A DNA stretch of 64,000 nucleotides from assembly GCF_014205225.1 (NCBI RefSeq), contig NZ_JACHNB010000001.1:2833501-2897500 (forward strand), read 5' to 3'. Under the pieces are notes generated by a model that worked only from the letters and a program-made list of their open reading frames with translations, ran no database searches and was not told where the DNA came from. Positions 17,113 to 27,448 of the stretch are shown piece after piece. This DNA is from Actinoplanes octamycinicus. GTDB taxonomy: Bacteria; Actinomycetota; Actinomycetes; Mycobacteriales; Micromonosporaceae. The translations under genes were made by a program, and so were the position numbers. Position 1 is the first letter of the stretch. Each line of letters opens with the position of its first letter.

Positions 17113-17357
17113 CGCCGGCGCCGAGCGGCAAGGCGGGGCAGCACAGGAGGAAGCACGTGCGGTGATCCGCACGAGGGGCACGGCGATCCGCGCGGGGGGC
17201 GTGGCCGAGCCGGGCAGCGTGCGAAGCGGGCCGGAGCCGGCCGAGGGACCGCAGGCCATCGGGGGAGTGGCGGGCGTCCCGGCCGGCAGGCCAGCCCGGC
17301 GTGCGGGAAACAGTCGAGGGACCGCGCCCGGCGCCGTGTCAGGCCGGGCGGTGGGTG

Positions 17358-17834
17358 TCAGGCCAGCTCGTCCGGGTCGACGCCGAGCAGGTTGGCCACC
17401 TGCTCGATGATGACGTCGTGGACCAGGTCGGCCAGGTCTTCCCGGTCCATCGCGCGGAACTCCAGCGGCCGCCGGTACAGCACGATCCGTGGTGGCAGCT
17501 CGTGCCGCCCCGGGCGCCCGGGCAGCAGCCGGGCCAGGGGGACCTCGCCGTCCTCCAGGACGTCGGAGTCGTAGACGTTCAGCTCCGGTGGCACGTCCTC
17601 GACGGCGAACTCGACGCCGGCGAGCTCTTTGGCATAGCGCCGCTCGAGGCTCTCGACGGTGTCCAGCACCAGGTCGTCGAAGATCTCCGCCTTGGTGCGG
17701 GCCAGCGGCACGGTCGCCGGCACCAACCGGCCGCGCAGGCCGCGGCCGTGCCGATCACGCCGCGCCGGATGCCCCGGGCCGGTGGTACGCGCCGCCTTCG
17801 GGTCGGTACGGCGGCGTTCAGGGCTGGTGGTCAC
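17358..17834 (-). CDS. Zincin-like metallopeptidase family protein, catalytic motif degenerate
   Basis: A 158-residue protein of the actinobacterial minimal-zincin family (PF06262 type) usually found next to DUF3499. The conserved core is EIFDDLVLDTVESLERRYAK, then FAVEDVPPEL, IVLYRRPLEFRA, and the final helix VHDVIIEQVANLLG. Active members carry HExxH in that helix; here the aligned stretch is HDVIIEQ, so the zinc-binding pair is lost and peptidase activity is doubtful. The first ~40 residues are basic and poorly conserved. GTG at 17834 is used; an ATG at 17864 is an alternative and no strong ribosome-binding site decides. Convergent with whiB across about 245 bp that hold no gene, and divergent from DUF3499. 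Confidence 0.75.
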   Translation of the reverse strand: MTTSPERRRTDPKAARTTGPGHPARRDRHGRGLRGRLVPATVPLARTKAEIFDDLVLDTVESLERRYAKELAGVEFAVEDVPPELNVYDSDVLEDGEVPLARLLPGRPGRHELPPRIVLYRRPLEFRAMDREDLADLVHDVIIEQVANLLGVDPDELA

Positions 17835-18021
17835 CTGCTGAGCGTATCCCCACCCGGGCGACATCCGTGGTCAGGCCGTTCCTCGTCGTGTGTCTCACCC
17901 GTTAATTCGTCCCATCGGGGCGGCGTGTCTGCCGACCATGGCCGAATCGTGATGCATCGCGATGCGGCGTGTCGCGGGGTATCGGTCCCCAGAACGCCCG
18001 GCGGGGCGATAGGTTGCCGCC

Positions 18022-18378
18022 GTGAGGTCACCACGGCGCTGCTCCCGGAACGGCTGTCCCCGACAGGCGGTCGCCACCCTGACCTACGTCTACAGCGATT
18101 CGACCGCTGTCGTCGGCCCGCTCGCGGCGTTCGCCGAACCCCACACGTACGACCTCTGCGAGCCGCACGCCCGCAGCCTCACCGCCCCCCGAGGCTGGGA
18201 CCTGGTCCGGCACGACGGCGATTTCGCGCCTCCGCCGCCCACCACCGACGATCTGGTCGCCCTGGCCGAGGCGGTCCGGGAGGCGGCCCGCCCGGCGCCC
18301 TCACGCCCGGACGAGTCCGACCACACCCCGCAGACCGGCCGCCGAGGCCACCTCCGTGTGATCCCGCCCCACCACTGA
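18022..18378 (+). CDS. DUF3499 family protein
   Basis: A 118-residue cytoplasmic protein matching DUF3499: PRRCSRNGCPRQAVATLTYV near the start, followed by DLCEPHARSLTAPRGWDLVR. The Cys-x4-Cys pair near the start and the C-x2-H pair could bind a metal. The C-terminal 45 residues are Pro/Arg-rich and variable. Function is unknown; the gene is kept beside whiB, the zincin-like gene and manB across actinobacteria. GTG at 18022 opens right before the conserved sequence. A 23-bp hairpin follows the stop. Confidence 0.88.
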   Translation: MRSPRRCSRNGCPRQAVATLTYVYSDSTAVVGPLAAFAEPHTYDLCEPHARSLTAPRGWDLVRHDGDFAPPPPTTDDLVALAEAVREAARPAPSRPDESDHTPQTGRRGHLRVIPPHH

Positions 18379-18400
18379 CCCCGAACCGCTCACGGTCCTC

Positions 18401-18453
18401 GGCTGGGTCTCAGGGGTGTCTCAGCCCTGTTGAGACACCCCTGAGACCCAGCC
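18401..18453. terminator. Long perfect inverted repeat after DUF3499
   Basis: Two perfectly complementary 23-base arms (18401-18423 and 18431-18453, starting GGCTGGGTCTCAGGGG) enclose the seven-base loop GCCCTGT, 22 bases after the DUF3499 stop. No T-run follows. The stem is far longer than a normal terminator stem but its position suits a terminator. Confidence 0.7.
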
Positions 18454-18660
18454 GGGCAGCGCGAGCCGCGGCCGCGACGGCGACCAACGTCGGGCCTCGC
18501 GGCTCACCTCCGAGCCGCGGGCGCGCTGGCGAGGCGCGGACACGCTGTGACCTTGGGCCGGGACACACCCGTGCGTCGCCGAGGCGGTCCTGAGCGGTCC
18601 CACCTCGCGGGTTGGCCACGGGACCCGGCTGGTGCGGTTGGGGCAGCGCGAGGCCGTACC

Positions 18661-18708
18661 GAAAAGAAAACGAGGCTTCCGGAAGCTTGGCGGCGACCGG
18701 AAGCCTCG
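18661..18708 (-). terminator. Rho-independent terminator of the polysaccharide deacetylase gene
   Basis: Read on the minus strand, the 12-bp stem CGAGGCTTCCGG/CCGGAAGCCTCG (18671-18682 with 18697-18708) is followed by TTTTCTTTTC. Stem plus T-run lies 14 bases after the deacetylase stop. Apart from this and the preceding hairpin, the 343 bp between 18379 and 18721 hold nothing I can support. Confidence 0.88.
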
Positions 18709-18721
18709 GCGAGCCCGAAGG

Positions 18722-19591
18722 TCAGGGCAGGGCGATCAGGTGGAAGCGCTTGCGCAGGTAGGGGATCAGCACCCGGTACGCCCGGATGGTGTCCGGCTGG
18801 GCGTAGTCGTGGGACAGGATGATCGCGCCCGGCCGGGTGTGCTTCTTCACCGAATTGATCACTCGGCTGGTGTGCGCGCCGTCGGACTCGGTCTTGCCGT
18901 GCTCCCAGTCGCGGGGGTCGACCTTCCAGTAGATCGACGACATCCCGAGCTCCTTGGCGATCTTCACGACCTGCGGGGTGAAGTTGCCGCCCGGCGACCG
19001 GAAGTAGCTGATCTTGGCGCCCGGGACCGCTTTCCGGATGGCGTCGTTGGTGCGCTTCATGTCGGCGCGGATCTGGGCGGCCTTCTTCTTGCCCAGCTTC
19101 AGGTCGTGGTTCCAGGTGTGGTTGCACAGGGCGTGCCCGCCGGCCGCGATCTTGCGGACCAGGTCGGGGTGCGCCTTCACGTTCTCGCCGACCAGGCAGA
19201 AGGTGGCCTTCACCTTCTCCTTGGCGAGGATCTTGAGCAGGGCCGGGGTGTTCGCCGGGTCCGGGCCGTCGTCGAAGGTGAGCGCGACGTCCTTGGTGCC
19301 GGTGGTGAGCCGGCTGCCGGCCGGGCCGGTGCGGGCTTTCGGCCGGTGCGGGATCGCGGTGCTCTCGGTGCGCGGCTTGGTCTTGACCGGGGCCGGCTTG
19401 GTGCTGGGTTTCGCGGCCGGGGTGCCGGCCGGTGCGGTGCTCGCCGGCGCGGAGGCGGCCGGCGTGGAGGTGACCGCGGGCGGGGCCGCCTCGGTGCGGG
19501 ACGACTCGGCGGCAGCCGCCTGGCCGAGAAGTCCCACCAGGATCAGCGACAGACTGATCAGGAGAGCCTTCCGGGTGTGGGACAGCCGCAT
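18722..19591 (-). CDS. Secreted polysaccharide deacetylase (NodB homology domain)
   Basis: A 289-residue exported hydrolase of carbohydrate esterase family 4, probably removing N-acetyl groups from peptidoglycan or chitin-like glycans. The signal peptide is KALLISLSLILVGLLGQAAAA. A Pro/Ala/Thr linker follows (to about residue 100), then the NodB domain: VALTFDDGPDPANTPALL (catalytic Asp and metal Asp), HALCNHTWNHDL (H-x3-H), YFRSPGGNFT, WKVDPRDWE and IILSHDY (catalytic His). All motif residues are present. The ATG at 19591 is chosen because GGGGAGG lies eight bases upstream; an ATG at 19612 is less likely. It sits alone between whiB-region genes and a divergent acetyltransferase. Confidence 0.9.
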   Translation of the reverse strand: MRLSHTRKALLISLSLILVGLLGQAAAAESSRTEAAPPAVTSTPAASAPASTAPAGTPAAKPSTKPAPVKTKPRTESTAIPHRPKARTGPAGSRLTTGTKDVALTFDDGPDPANTPALLKILAKEKVKATFCLVGENVKAHPDLVRKIAAGGHALCNHTWNHDLKLGKKKAAQIRADMKRTNDAIRKAVPGAKISYFRSPGGNFTPQVVKIAKELGMSSIYWKVDPRDWEHGKTESDGAHTSRVINSVKKHTRPGAIILSHDYAQPDTIRAYRVLIPYLRKRFHLIALP

Positions 19592-19801
19592 CGATTTACC
19601 TCCCCAGTTCATCGGCGGACTGACGAGGATGCCTCGTGACCCGACCGGTCGCCAAGTCCCGAAAGCATCTTTCGCACTGATTCGGGAACGGATTCGCGTT
19701 CGCTGTCGTATCCTTGCGCACCGCGTCCAGTCCCCATGCACGCCCGCAAATGGGCGGATTTGTCCCCTGAGCCAGGGCAGTCGATCGATCAGACTGTTCC
19801 T

Positions 19802-20365
19802 ATGAGTATCGATCCGGAAACGTCGCGTGACACCGCCGCTCACCCGTCCGGGGCACTGCGGCTACGCCCGGTCGGGGCGGACGACCTCGACCTGCTCCGC
19901 CGCCTGGCCACCGACCCGGTGCTGGTCGGCCTGGACTGGAACGGCTTCCGGGACGCCGGCGAGGTGACCCGCCGGTTCGAGCGGGACGGCTTCCTCTCCG
20001 ACGAGGTCAGCAACCTGATGGTCGACGTCGGCGGCAGCACGGTCGGCATGGTCCAGCACCGGCAGCAGACGTTCGCCGGGCGCGGGCCGTACCAGGAGAT
20101 CGGGATCGTGCTGCTGCCGGAGTTCCGCGGCCGCGGCTACGGCTGGCGGGCGCAGGCGCTGCTCTGCGACTACCTGTTCCAGCACTGGCCGATCCAGCGG
20201 GTCCAGGCGGGCACTCACCCGGAGAACCGGGCTGAGCAGAAGGCCCTGGTCAAGGCGGGATTCCAGCTGGAGGGAACGATCCGGGCGGCCGAGTTCCGGG
20301 CCGGTCAGTGGCGCGACGGGCTGCTCTTCAGCCGCCTGCGCGACGATCCCACCCCCAAGATCTAG
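19802..20365 (+). CDS. GNAT acetyltransferase (RimJ/RimL-like)
   Basis: A 187-residue acetyl-CoA-dependent N-acetyltransferase. The fold shows in LRLRPVGADDLDLLRRLATD at the start, EIGIVLLPEFRGRGYGWRAQ (acetyl-CoA pyrophosphate loop R-G-x-G-x-G/W-x-A) and VQAGTHPENRAEQKALVKAGFQLEGTIR, where the asparagine and the lysine/glycine pattern are those of RimJ/RimL-type enzymes. The substrate is unknown. The ATG at 19802 precedes a short non-conserved lead (DPETSRDTAAHPSG). It is divergent from the deacetylase and convergent with DUF779, with a strong hairpin between. Confidence 0.83.
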   Translation: MSIDPETSRDTAAHPSGALRLRPVGADDLDLLRRLATDPVLVGLDWNGFRDAGEVTRRFERDGFLSDEVSNLMVDVGGSTVGMVQHRQQTFAGRGPYQEIGIVLLPEFRGRGYGWRAQALLCDYLFQHWPIQRVQAGTHPENRAEQKALVKAGFQLEGTIRAAEFRAGQWRDGLLFSRLRDDPTPKI

Positions 20366-20385
20366 ACCCGATTCGGGTACGCACG

Positions 20386-20423
20386 GAGCGGTCCCGCCGC
20401 GGATGACCTCGGCGGGACCGCTC
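20386..20423. terminator. Bidirectional hairpin between convergent genes
   Basis: GAGCGGTCCCGCCG (20386-20399) pairs perfectly with 20410-20423, giving a 14-bp stem with a ten-base loop. It lies 20 bases after the acetyltransferase stop and 34 bases after the DUF779 stop, so it can serve both. Confidence 0.78.
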
Positions 20424-20457
20424 TCGTCGTACGCGAAATCTGGGTTTATCGGGTCAA

Positions 20458-20820
20458 TTACGCCAGCTCCTGCTCGGTCAGCAGGCGGGAGCGGATCAGG
20501 AAGCGAACGCCCTCGGGCGCCTCCAGCGAGAAGCCGGCGCCACGCCCGGGGACCACGTCCACCGTGAGATGCGTGTGTTTCCAGAGCTCGAACTGCGCGG
20601 CCGACATCCAGAACGTGATCGGCTCCGGCACCCCCTCGATCGCCAGAGACTCCAGGAGCACGTCCGAGCCGCCGGTGCGGAACTCGCCGTCCAGGTAACA
20701 CATCGGCGAGCTGCCGTCGCAGCAGCCACCGGACTGGTGGAACATCAGTGGGCCGTGCTGCTCCCGCAGCCGCCGCATCATCGCGGCGGCCGCGGGGGTC
20801 ACGTCTACTCGACTCGCCAT
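20458..20820 (-). CDS. DUF779 family protein
   Basis: A 120-residue protein with the DUF779 pattern: PLMFHQSGGCCDGSSPMCY near the start, EFRTGGSDVLLESL and a C-terminal FSLEAPEGVRFLIRSR. The CC and C residues in GGCCDGSSPMC are typical. The family is nearly always encoded directly downstream of an aldehyde dehydrogenase of the AldB/ExaC type, as here (14-bp gap), so a role in aldehyde oxidation or in maturation of the dehydrogenase is likely but undefined. ATG at 20820 follows closely on the dehydrogenase stop. Confidence 0.88.
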   Translation of the reverse strand: MASRVDVTPAAAAMMRRLREQHGPLMFHQSGGCCDGSSPMCYLDGEFRTGGSDVLLESLAIEGVPEPITFWMSAAQFELWKHTHLTVDVVPGRGAGFSLEAPEGVRFLIRSRLLTEQELA

Positions 20821-20834
20821 TCCCGGCTCCCGGC

Positions 20835-22358
<1,524 letters not shown>

Positions 22359-22390
22359 GGTCTCGCCTCCCTCATCGAGGCGGACGTTAG

Positions 22391-23641
22391 CTAGGCGTAC
22401 GTTGCAGGAACGTTGCACGCGTACTCGCGGGCCAGCTCGGCGACCCGGCGGCCGGCCACCGGGTCGTGCGGGGCGAGGGCGGCGTAGGCCTCCCAGAGTT
22501 CCAGGTCGTCGGCGCCGTGCGGGGTGGTCAGCCAGGTCTGCAGGATCCGGCGGTCGGCGCTGGTCAGGATCGCGGCGCGGAGCCGGTCGTCGAGCAGGCG
22601 GCGGAGGCGGACGATGCCGGGGGCGTCGGAGCCGGGCAGCAGCGGGCCGGGGTAGTGGGCGAGCGCCTCGTGGGTCCGGCCTTGATCAAGAAGATCCGAC
22701 ATGGTAGTTATGTCGGTTTTTATCGGCCTCTTGAGCCGGTAGGGCCGCGACTCCAGGAGTTCCGGGCCCAGGATGCGCCGGAGCCGGGACATCTCGGCGC
22801 GGACCGTCACCGGGTTGAGGTCGTCGCCGTAGAGGTCGAAGCCGAGCTGGTCGGCGGTGCGGCCCTCGGGGTGGGTGGTCAGCAGGATCAGGAGTTCGGA
22901 GTGCCGCCGGCCGAGGCGAGTCCGGATGTTTCCGGAGGTGACGAGTGCGTCGTCGCGGCCGAGCGCCGTCACCATCGGGCCCTCGGCCGCGCGGGGCGGC
23001 TCGCGCAGACATGCCTCGGCCGCCAGCGCGGTGGCCCGCACCAGCGCCAAGCTGTGCGGGTTCGCCAGGTGATCGCCGCCGGTCACGTCGATCGCGCCGA
23101 GCAGCCGCCCGGTGCCCGGGTCGTGGATCGGCGCCGCGGTGCAGGTCCACCGCTGCACCGGCCGGCTGAAGTGCTCGGTCGCGAAGATCTGCAGCGCGTG
23201 GTCGACGGCGAGCGCGGTGCCCGGCGCGTTGGTGCCGGCGTGCGCCTCGTCCCAGCGGGCGCCCGGTACGAAGTTCATCGAGGCGGCCCCGCGCAACGTC
23301 CCGGCGTTCCCCTCCACCCAGAGCAGCCGGCCGTGCGCGTCGCAGACCGCCAGGATGTGGTCGCCGTCCTCGGCCAGCCCGCCGAGCAGGTCCCGGAAGA
23401 GCGGCATCACCCGGGCCAGCGGGTGCGCCGCCCGGTAGGCCTCCAGCTCGTCGTCGCAGAGGTCGATCGGCGCGGTGCTGTCCGCCCCGATCCAGGCCGC
23501 CGACCGGGCCCACGACTCGGCCACCACGCTGCGCATCCGGTCGGCCGGGGCGCCGTTGATGAAGCGCTCATGGGCGCGACCCACCTGCCGGATCCGTTCG
23601 GCAGGGTCGTCGCCGGGGGTCAGGGCAAGCCAGGGATTCAC
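22391..23641 (-). CDS. GAF-domain transcriptional regulator of the aldehyde dehydrogenase operon
   Basis: A 416-residue regulator. Residues about 25-230 resemble the sensor part of AcoR-type activators ([57 protein letters not shown], then a GAF domain with [28 protein letters not shown]). There is no AAA+ sigma-54 module. Instead a winged-helix domain follows at about 255-325 ([38 protein letters not shown]). This replacement is usual in actinobacteria, which lack sigma-54. GTG at 23641 is chosen because GGAGG lies seven bases upstream. As first gene of the operon it probably senses an alcohol or aldehyde and activates its own transcript. Confidence 0.82.
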   Translation of the reverse strand: MNPWLALTPGDDPAERIRQVGRAHERFINGAPADRMRSVVAESWARSAAWIGADSTAPIDLCDDELEAYRAAHPLARVMPLFRDLLGGLAEDGDHILAVCDAHGRLLWVEGNAGTLRGAASMNFVPGARWDEAHAGTNAPGTALAVDHALQIFATEHFSRPVQRWTCTAAPIHDPGTGRLLGAIDVTGGDHLANPHSLALVRATALAAEACLREPPRAAEGPMVTALGRDDALVTSGNIRTRLGRRHSELLILLTTHPEGRTADQLGFDLYGDDLNPVTVRAEMSRLRRILGPELLESRPYRLKRPIKTDITTMSDLLDQGRTHEALAHYPGPLLPGSDAPGIVRLRRLLDDRLRAAILTSADRRILQTWLTTPHGADDLELWEAYAALAPHDPVAGRRVAELAREYACNVPATYA

Positions 23642-23790
23642 CGGCAGCACCTCCAGACCCACCCATCGTGACGCGCGTCACCAGAAGAGACAACACTGTG
23701 CTGACCGGCGTCCCCTCCGGCTCGCCGGGATCGCGCCCCTCGGAGCCGGTGGCGAGGCAGCGGGAGCGCTGGGGTCTCTATGCTGCGGCC

Positions 23791-24444
23791 GTGCAGGACT
23801 GGCCTCGTACCGAAGAAGAAGCTCTTGCCGTGCAGGACCTCCTGCGCGCCAAGGTCGTCGCCGAGCCGGGCCCGGCGTCGCCGGCGACGGTGGCCGGGCT
23901 GGACGTGGCCTACTCGGCGGACGACGACCGGCTGGCCGCGGCCGTGGTGGTGCTGGACGCGGCGGACCTCACGGTCCGCGACACCGCGGTGGTCCGGGGC
24001 AAGCCCGCTTTCCGGTACGTGCCGGGGCTGTTCGCCTTCCGCGAGGTGCCGGCCCTGCTGGACGCGCTGGACCGGCTCACCGTGCGGCCGGAGGTGCTGG
24101 TCTGCGACGGGCACGGGCTGGCCCACCCGCGGCGCTTCGGGCTGGCCGCGCACCTGGGCGTGCTCACCGACCTGCCGTCCTTCGGGGTCGGCAAGACCCG
24201 GCTGGTCGGCTCCTGGGACCCGGTCGGCGAGCCGCGGGGCAGCCGGTCGGCGCTGGTCGACGACGGCGAACCGGTCGGCGCGGTGCTGCGCACCCAGGAC
24301 CGGGTGAAACCGGTTTTCGTCTCGGTCGGGCACCGGATCGACCTGGACACCGCGTGCGCGCTGACGCTGCGGCTGAGCCCGCGGTACCGGCTGCCGGAGA
24401 CCACCCGTGCGGCGGACCGGGTTTGTCGCGATCTTCTCAGTTAA
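23791..24444 (+). CDS. nfi: Deoxyribonuclease V (endonuclease V)
   Basis: A 217-residue repair nuclease that nicks DNA (or RNA) near deoxyinosine. The family blocks are VAGLDVAYSADDDRLAAAVV (first metal-binding Asp), GLFAFREVPALLDAL with the catalytic Glu, VLVCDGHGLAHPRRFGLAAH (second Asp) and LPSFGVGKTRL. A conserved lysine and the C-terminal GHRIDLDTA are also present. GTG at 23791 is used; the ribosome-binding site is weak, and a GTG near 23749 cannot be excluded. It is divergent from the GAF regulator and precedes the mannose operon by about 90 bp. Confidence 0.88.
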   Translation: MQDWPRTEEEALAVQDLLRAKVVAEPGPASPATVAGLDVAYSADDDRLAAAVVVLDAADLTVRDTAVVRGKPAFRYVPGLFAFREVPALLDALDRLTVRPEVLVCDGHGLAHPRRFGLAAHLGVLTDLPSFGVGKTRLVGSWDPVGEPRGSRSALVDDGEPVGAVLRTQDRVKPVFVSVGHRIDLDTACALTLRLSPRYRLPETTRAADRVCRDLLS

Positions 24445-24531
24445 CGTCCTGGTTGCGCGGTTGCGACCTGAACGCGGCCGGTGCTCCGCTACCCTCGCCC
24501 CAAACAGGGCTTTTCGGTGAGGAGTCAGCGG

Positions 24532-25911
24532 GTGCTGGATCTGTCCCAGATCATCAAGGCGTACGACGTCCGGGGAATCGTCCCTGATCAGTTCAGCGAG
24601 CCGGTGGCGCGGGCGATCGGCACGGCGTTCGTCGAGATGCTGCGCGAGTCCGGCGACGAGCCCGACCAGATCGTGATCGCGCACGACATGCGCGAGTCCG
24701 GGCCGGGCCTGGCCGCCGCCTTCGCCCGGGGGGTCAACGCGGCCGGCGCCGGCGTGATCAACGTCGGGCTGGCCTCGACCGACCAGCTCTACTACGCCTC
24801 CGGGTCGCTGAACCTGCCGGGCGCGATGTTCACCGCCAGCCACAACCCGGCGCAGTACAACGGGATCAAGCTGTGCCGGGCCGGCGCCCGGCCGGTCGGT
24901 CAGGACAGCGGCCTGGTGGTGGTCCGGCAGCGGGCCCAGCAGCTGCTCAGCGACCTGAACGCGGAGGCCGACGGCCCGTCCCGGGTGGAGCAGCGGGACC
25001 TGCTCGGCGATTACGCCGCGCACCTGCGCTCGCTGGTCGACCTCAGCGGCATCCGCCCGCTCAAGGTGATCGTGGACGCCGGCAACGGGATGGGCGGTTA
25101 CACCGTCCCGGCCGTGCTCGGCGACCAGGTGCTGCCCGCGCTGCCGCTGACCATCGTGCCGCTCTTCTTCGAGCTGGACGGCTCGTTCCCGAACCACGAG
25201 GCCAACCCGCTGGACCCGAAGAACCTGGTGGACCTGCAGAACGCGGTGCGCGAGCAGGGCGCCGACATCGGGCTGGCGTTCGACGGCGACGCGGACCGCT
25301 GCTTCGTGGTGGACGAGAACGGCGACCCGGTCTCGCCCTCCGCGATCACCGCCCTGGTCGCCGCGCGCGAGCTGGCCAAGTTCCCGGGCAGCGTGATCAT
25401 CCACAACCTGATCACCTCGTCCGCGGTCCCGGAGATCATCCTGGAGAACGGCGGCAAGCCGATCCGCAGCCGGGTCGGCCACTCGTTCATCAAGGCCGAG
25501 ATGGCCGATTCGAACGCGGTCTTCGGCGGCGAGCACTCGGCGCACTACTACTTCCGGGACTTCTGGTTCGCCGACACCGGGATGCTCGCCGCGATGCACG
25601 TGCTGGCCGCGCTCGGCGGGCAGGACCTGCCGCTCTCCGAGTTCGCCGCGGAGTACGAGCGGTACACCGCGTCCGGTGAGATCAACTCCACGGTGGCCAA
25701 CGCCGCGGCCAAGAGTGCCGAGGTCCGGGCCGCCTTCCCGGACGCCCGGGTGGACGATCTGGACGGTCTGACCTTCTCGTTCGAGGACGGGTCGTGGTTC
25801 AACCTGCGGGCGTCCAACACGGAGCCGCTGCTGCGCCTGAACGTGGAGGCGGCCGACCCCGCCCGGATGGCGTCGCTCAGGGACCGGGTGCTCGCCATCG
25901 TTCGCGGTTAG
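24532..25911 (+). CDS. manB: Phosphomannomutase / phosphoglucomutase
   Basis: A 459-residue alpha-D-phosphohexomutase interconverting mannose-6-phosphate and mannose-1-phosphate. The phosphoserine loop is GAMFTASHNPAQYNGIK, the metal loop is LAFDGDADRCFVVD, the sugar-binding loop is VFGGEHSAHYYFRD and the phosphate-binding loop is FNLRASNTEPLLRLNVE. All are intact and length is usual. GTG at 24532 is chosen because GGAG lies about nine bases upstream. It is the first gene of a tight plus-strand run: manB, Trm112-like, SIS isomerase, cation transporter, then manA. Confidence 0.94.
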   Translation: MLDLSQIIKAYDVRGIVPDQFSEPVARAIGTAFVEMLRESGDEPDQIVIAHDMRESGPGLAAAFARGVNAAGAGVINVGLASTDQLYYASGSLNLPGAMFTASHNPAQYNGIKLCRAGARPVGQDSGLVVVRQRAQQLLSDLNAEADGPSRVEQRDLLGDYAAHLRSLVDLSGIRPLKVIVDAGNGMGGYTVPAVLGDQVLPALPLTIVPLFFELDGSFPNHEANPLDPKNLVDLQNAVREQGADIGLAFDGDADRCFVVDENGDPVSPSAITALVAARELAKFPGSVIIHNLITSSAVPEIILENGGKPIRSRVGHSFIKAEMADSNAVFGGEHSAHYYFRDFWFADTGMLAAMHVLAALGGQDLPLSEFAAEYERYTASGEINSTVANAAAKSAEVRAAFPDARVDDLDGLTFSFEDGSWFNLRASNTEPLLRLNVEAADPARMASLRDRVLAIVRG

Positions 25912-25952
25912 GATCGCGGGGACACGCTTCCCCCGTGAGAAGGAGTAGTTAG

Positions 25953-26225
25953 GTGGCGCTCGATCCGCAGTTGCTGGACATCCTGGCCTGCCCGGACACC
26001 CATCACGCGCCCCTCGACTACGACGCCGGCGGACAGACCCTGACCTGCACCGAGTGCGGCCGGATCTTCGAGGTCAAGGACGACATCCCGATCCTCCTCC
26101 TCGACGAGGCCCGCCTGGCGACCGACTCGTCGTCGTCGGCGGCTGGCTCGTCGTCCTCGGCGGCTGGCTCGTCGTCGCCGGCGGCCGGCTCGTCGTCGGC
26201 GGCGGGCTCGGAGGGGGACAACTGA
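25953..26225 (+). CDS. Trm112-like small zinc-ribbon protein with repeat tail
   Basis: A 90-residue protein. The first 55 residues are the Trm112 fold: LLDILACPDTHHAPLDYD, then LTCTECGRIFEVKDDIPILL, with Cys at positions 13, 32 and 35. Proteins of this family activate partner methyltransferases or stand beside sugar genes with unknown role. From about residue 58 the sequence becomes a Ser/Ala/Gly repeat (SSSSAAG-type units of seven residues, 21 bp), which looks like a recent expansion. GTG at 25953 has GGAG about ten bases upstream. Its stop overlaps the next start as TGATG. Confidence 0.83.
   Translation: MALDPQLLDILACPDTHHAPLDYDAGGQTLTCTECGRIFEVKDDIPILLLDEARLATDSSSSAAGSSSSAAGSSSPAAGSSSAAGSEGDN
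26119..26214 (+). repeat. 21-bp in-frame repeat in the Trm112-like tail
   Basis: About four copies of a 21-bp unit close to GGCTCGTCGTCCTCGGCGGC, each coding for a GSSSSAA-like heptapeptide, extend the Trm112-like protein past its conserved domain. Confidence 0.75.
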
Positions 26226-27448
26226 TGGTCAACCCACTGGAGGGCGCCTCCGGCGTGCACGGCCACCGGGTCGCCGACGAGTCGCTGCTGAACGACGAGA
26301 AGTCGATGCTGGCCAACGACCCGGGCGGCATGCTCCGGGCCACCGCCTCGGCCGGCGCCCAGGTCCGGGAGACCGCGGCGCTGGCCGCCGAGGTCGACCT
26401 GAGCATGCTCGCCGACGAGGGCCGGCCGCGCGCCGTGGTGGTGGCCGGCATCGGCACCGCCGGCCTCACCGGCAACATCCTGTCCACCGTCGCCGGCCCG
26501 CGCTGCCCGGTGCCGATCATCGGGCACCGCAGCGCCGGCATCCCCGGCTGGGTCGGCGCGGCCGACGTGGTGATCGCGGTGTCCGCGTCCGGCCGCAGCC
26601 CGGAGGCCCTGGCCGCCGCCGAGGCCGCGGCCCGTCGCGGCGCCCGGCTGGTCGCGATCGGCAACCCGGACTCCGAGCTGGAGGCGATGGCCGAGCGGGC
26701 CCGCGCCCCGTTCATCGGCGTGCCGCGCCGCGCCCCGGCCCGGGCCACCCTGTGGGGCCTGGCCATCCCGGTGCTGCTGGCCGGCCGCGCGCTGGGCCTG
26801 GTCAAGGTCACCGAGGCGGACATCGCGGAGACCGCGACCCGGTTGGACGCCGACGCCGAGCGTTGCCGCCCGGCCGCCGACTCGTTCGTCAACCCGGCCA
26901 AGGCGCTCGCCCTCGGCCTGGCCGGCTCGGTGCCGATCGTCTGGGGCTCCTCGCCGCTGGCCACCGTCGCGGCCCGGCGGTTCGCCGACACGCTCGCGGC
27001 GAACGCTCGCTACCCGGTGATGGCCGGCGCGCTCGGCGAGGCCGGCCGCGGCCGGGTGGGCCTGCTCGACGGCGTCTTCGGCGGTCTCGCCGAGGGGTCG
27101 CGGGACATCTTCGCCGACCCGGACGACGAGGACGAGGCGGTCACCCGGTTGCGCCTGGTGGTGCTCCGGGACGGCGGGCTGAACCCGGAGGACGACGCCG
27201 ACGAGCCGGTCGCCGTCGAGGAGCGCCGGGCGGACGCCATCCAGACACTCGCCGATCGACGTGGCGTACGCTGCGACGTGCTTACCGCCGAAGGCGGTTC
27301 GACGCTGGAGCGGCTCGCGTCTCTCGTGGCGGTGCCCGACTTCGCGTCGCTGTACCTGGCCCTGGCCCATGGCCTGGACCCGATGGCGGTCCCGGCGATC
27401 AGCGAGATGAAGGAGCTGTCCAACCTGATGCCCGAGGGACTGCAATGA
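26225..27448 (+). CDS. SIS-domain protein, phosphoglucose/phosphomannose isomerase type
   Basis: A 407-residue protein with two SIS (sugar isomerase) folds. The first contains VVVAGIGTAGLTGNILST, VVIAVSASGRSPEALAAAEA and GARLVAIGNPDSEL; the second contains VPIVWGSSPLATVAARRFADTL and the end ASLYLALAHGLDPMAVPAISEMKE, which matches the bifunctional phosphoglucose/phosphomannose isomerase C-terminal family (PF10432). It may interconvert fructose-6-phosphate with glucose- or mannose-6-phosphate. The catalytic residues cannot be confirmed by eye, and the protein may be regulatory. Start overlaps the Trm112-like stop and its own stop overlaps the next start, so translation is coupled. Confidence 0.8.
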   Translation: MVNPLEGASGVHGHRVADESLLNDEKSMLANDPGGMLRATASAGAQVRETAALAAEVDLSMLADEGRPRAVVVAGIGTAGLTGNILSTVAGPRCPVPIIGHRSAGIPGWVGAADVVIAVSASGRSPEALAAAEAAARRGARLVAIGNPDSELEAMAERARAPFIGVPRRAPARATLWGLAIPVLLAGRALGLVKVTEADIAETATRLDADAERCRPAADSFVNPAKALALGLAGSVPIVWGSSPLATVAARRFADTLAANARYPVMAGALGEAGRGRVGLLDGVFGGLAEGSRDIFADPDDEDEAVTRLRLVVLRDGGLNPEDDADEPVAVEERRADAIQTLADRRGVRCDVLTAEGGSTLERLASLVAVPDFASLYLALAHGLDPMAVPAISEMKELSNLMPEGLQ

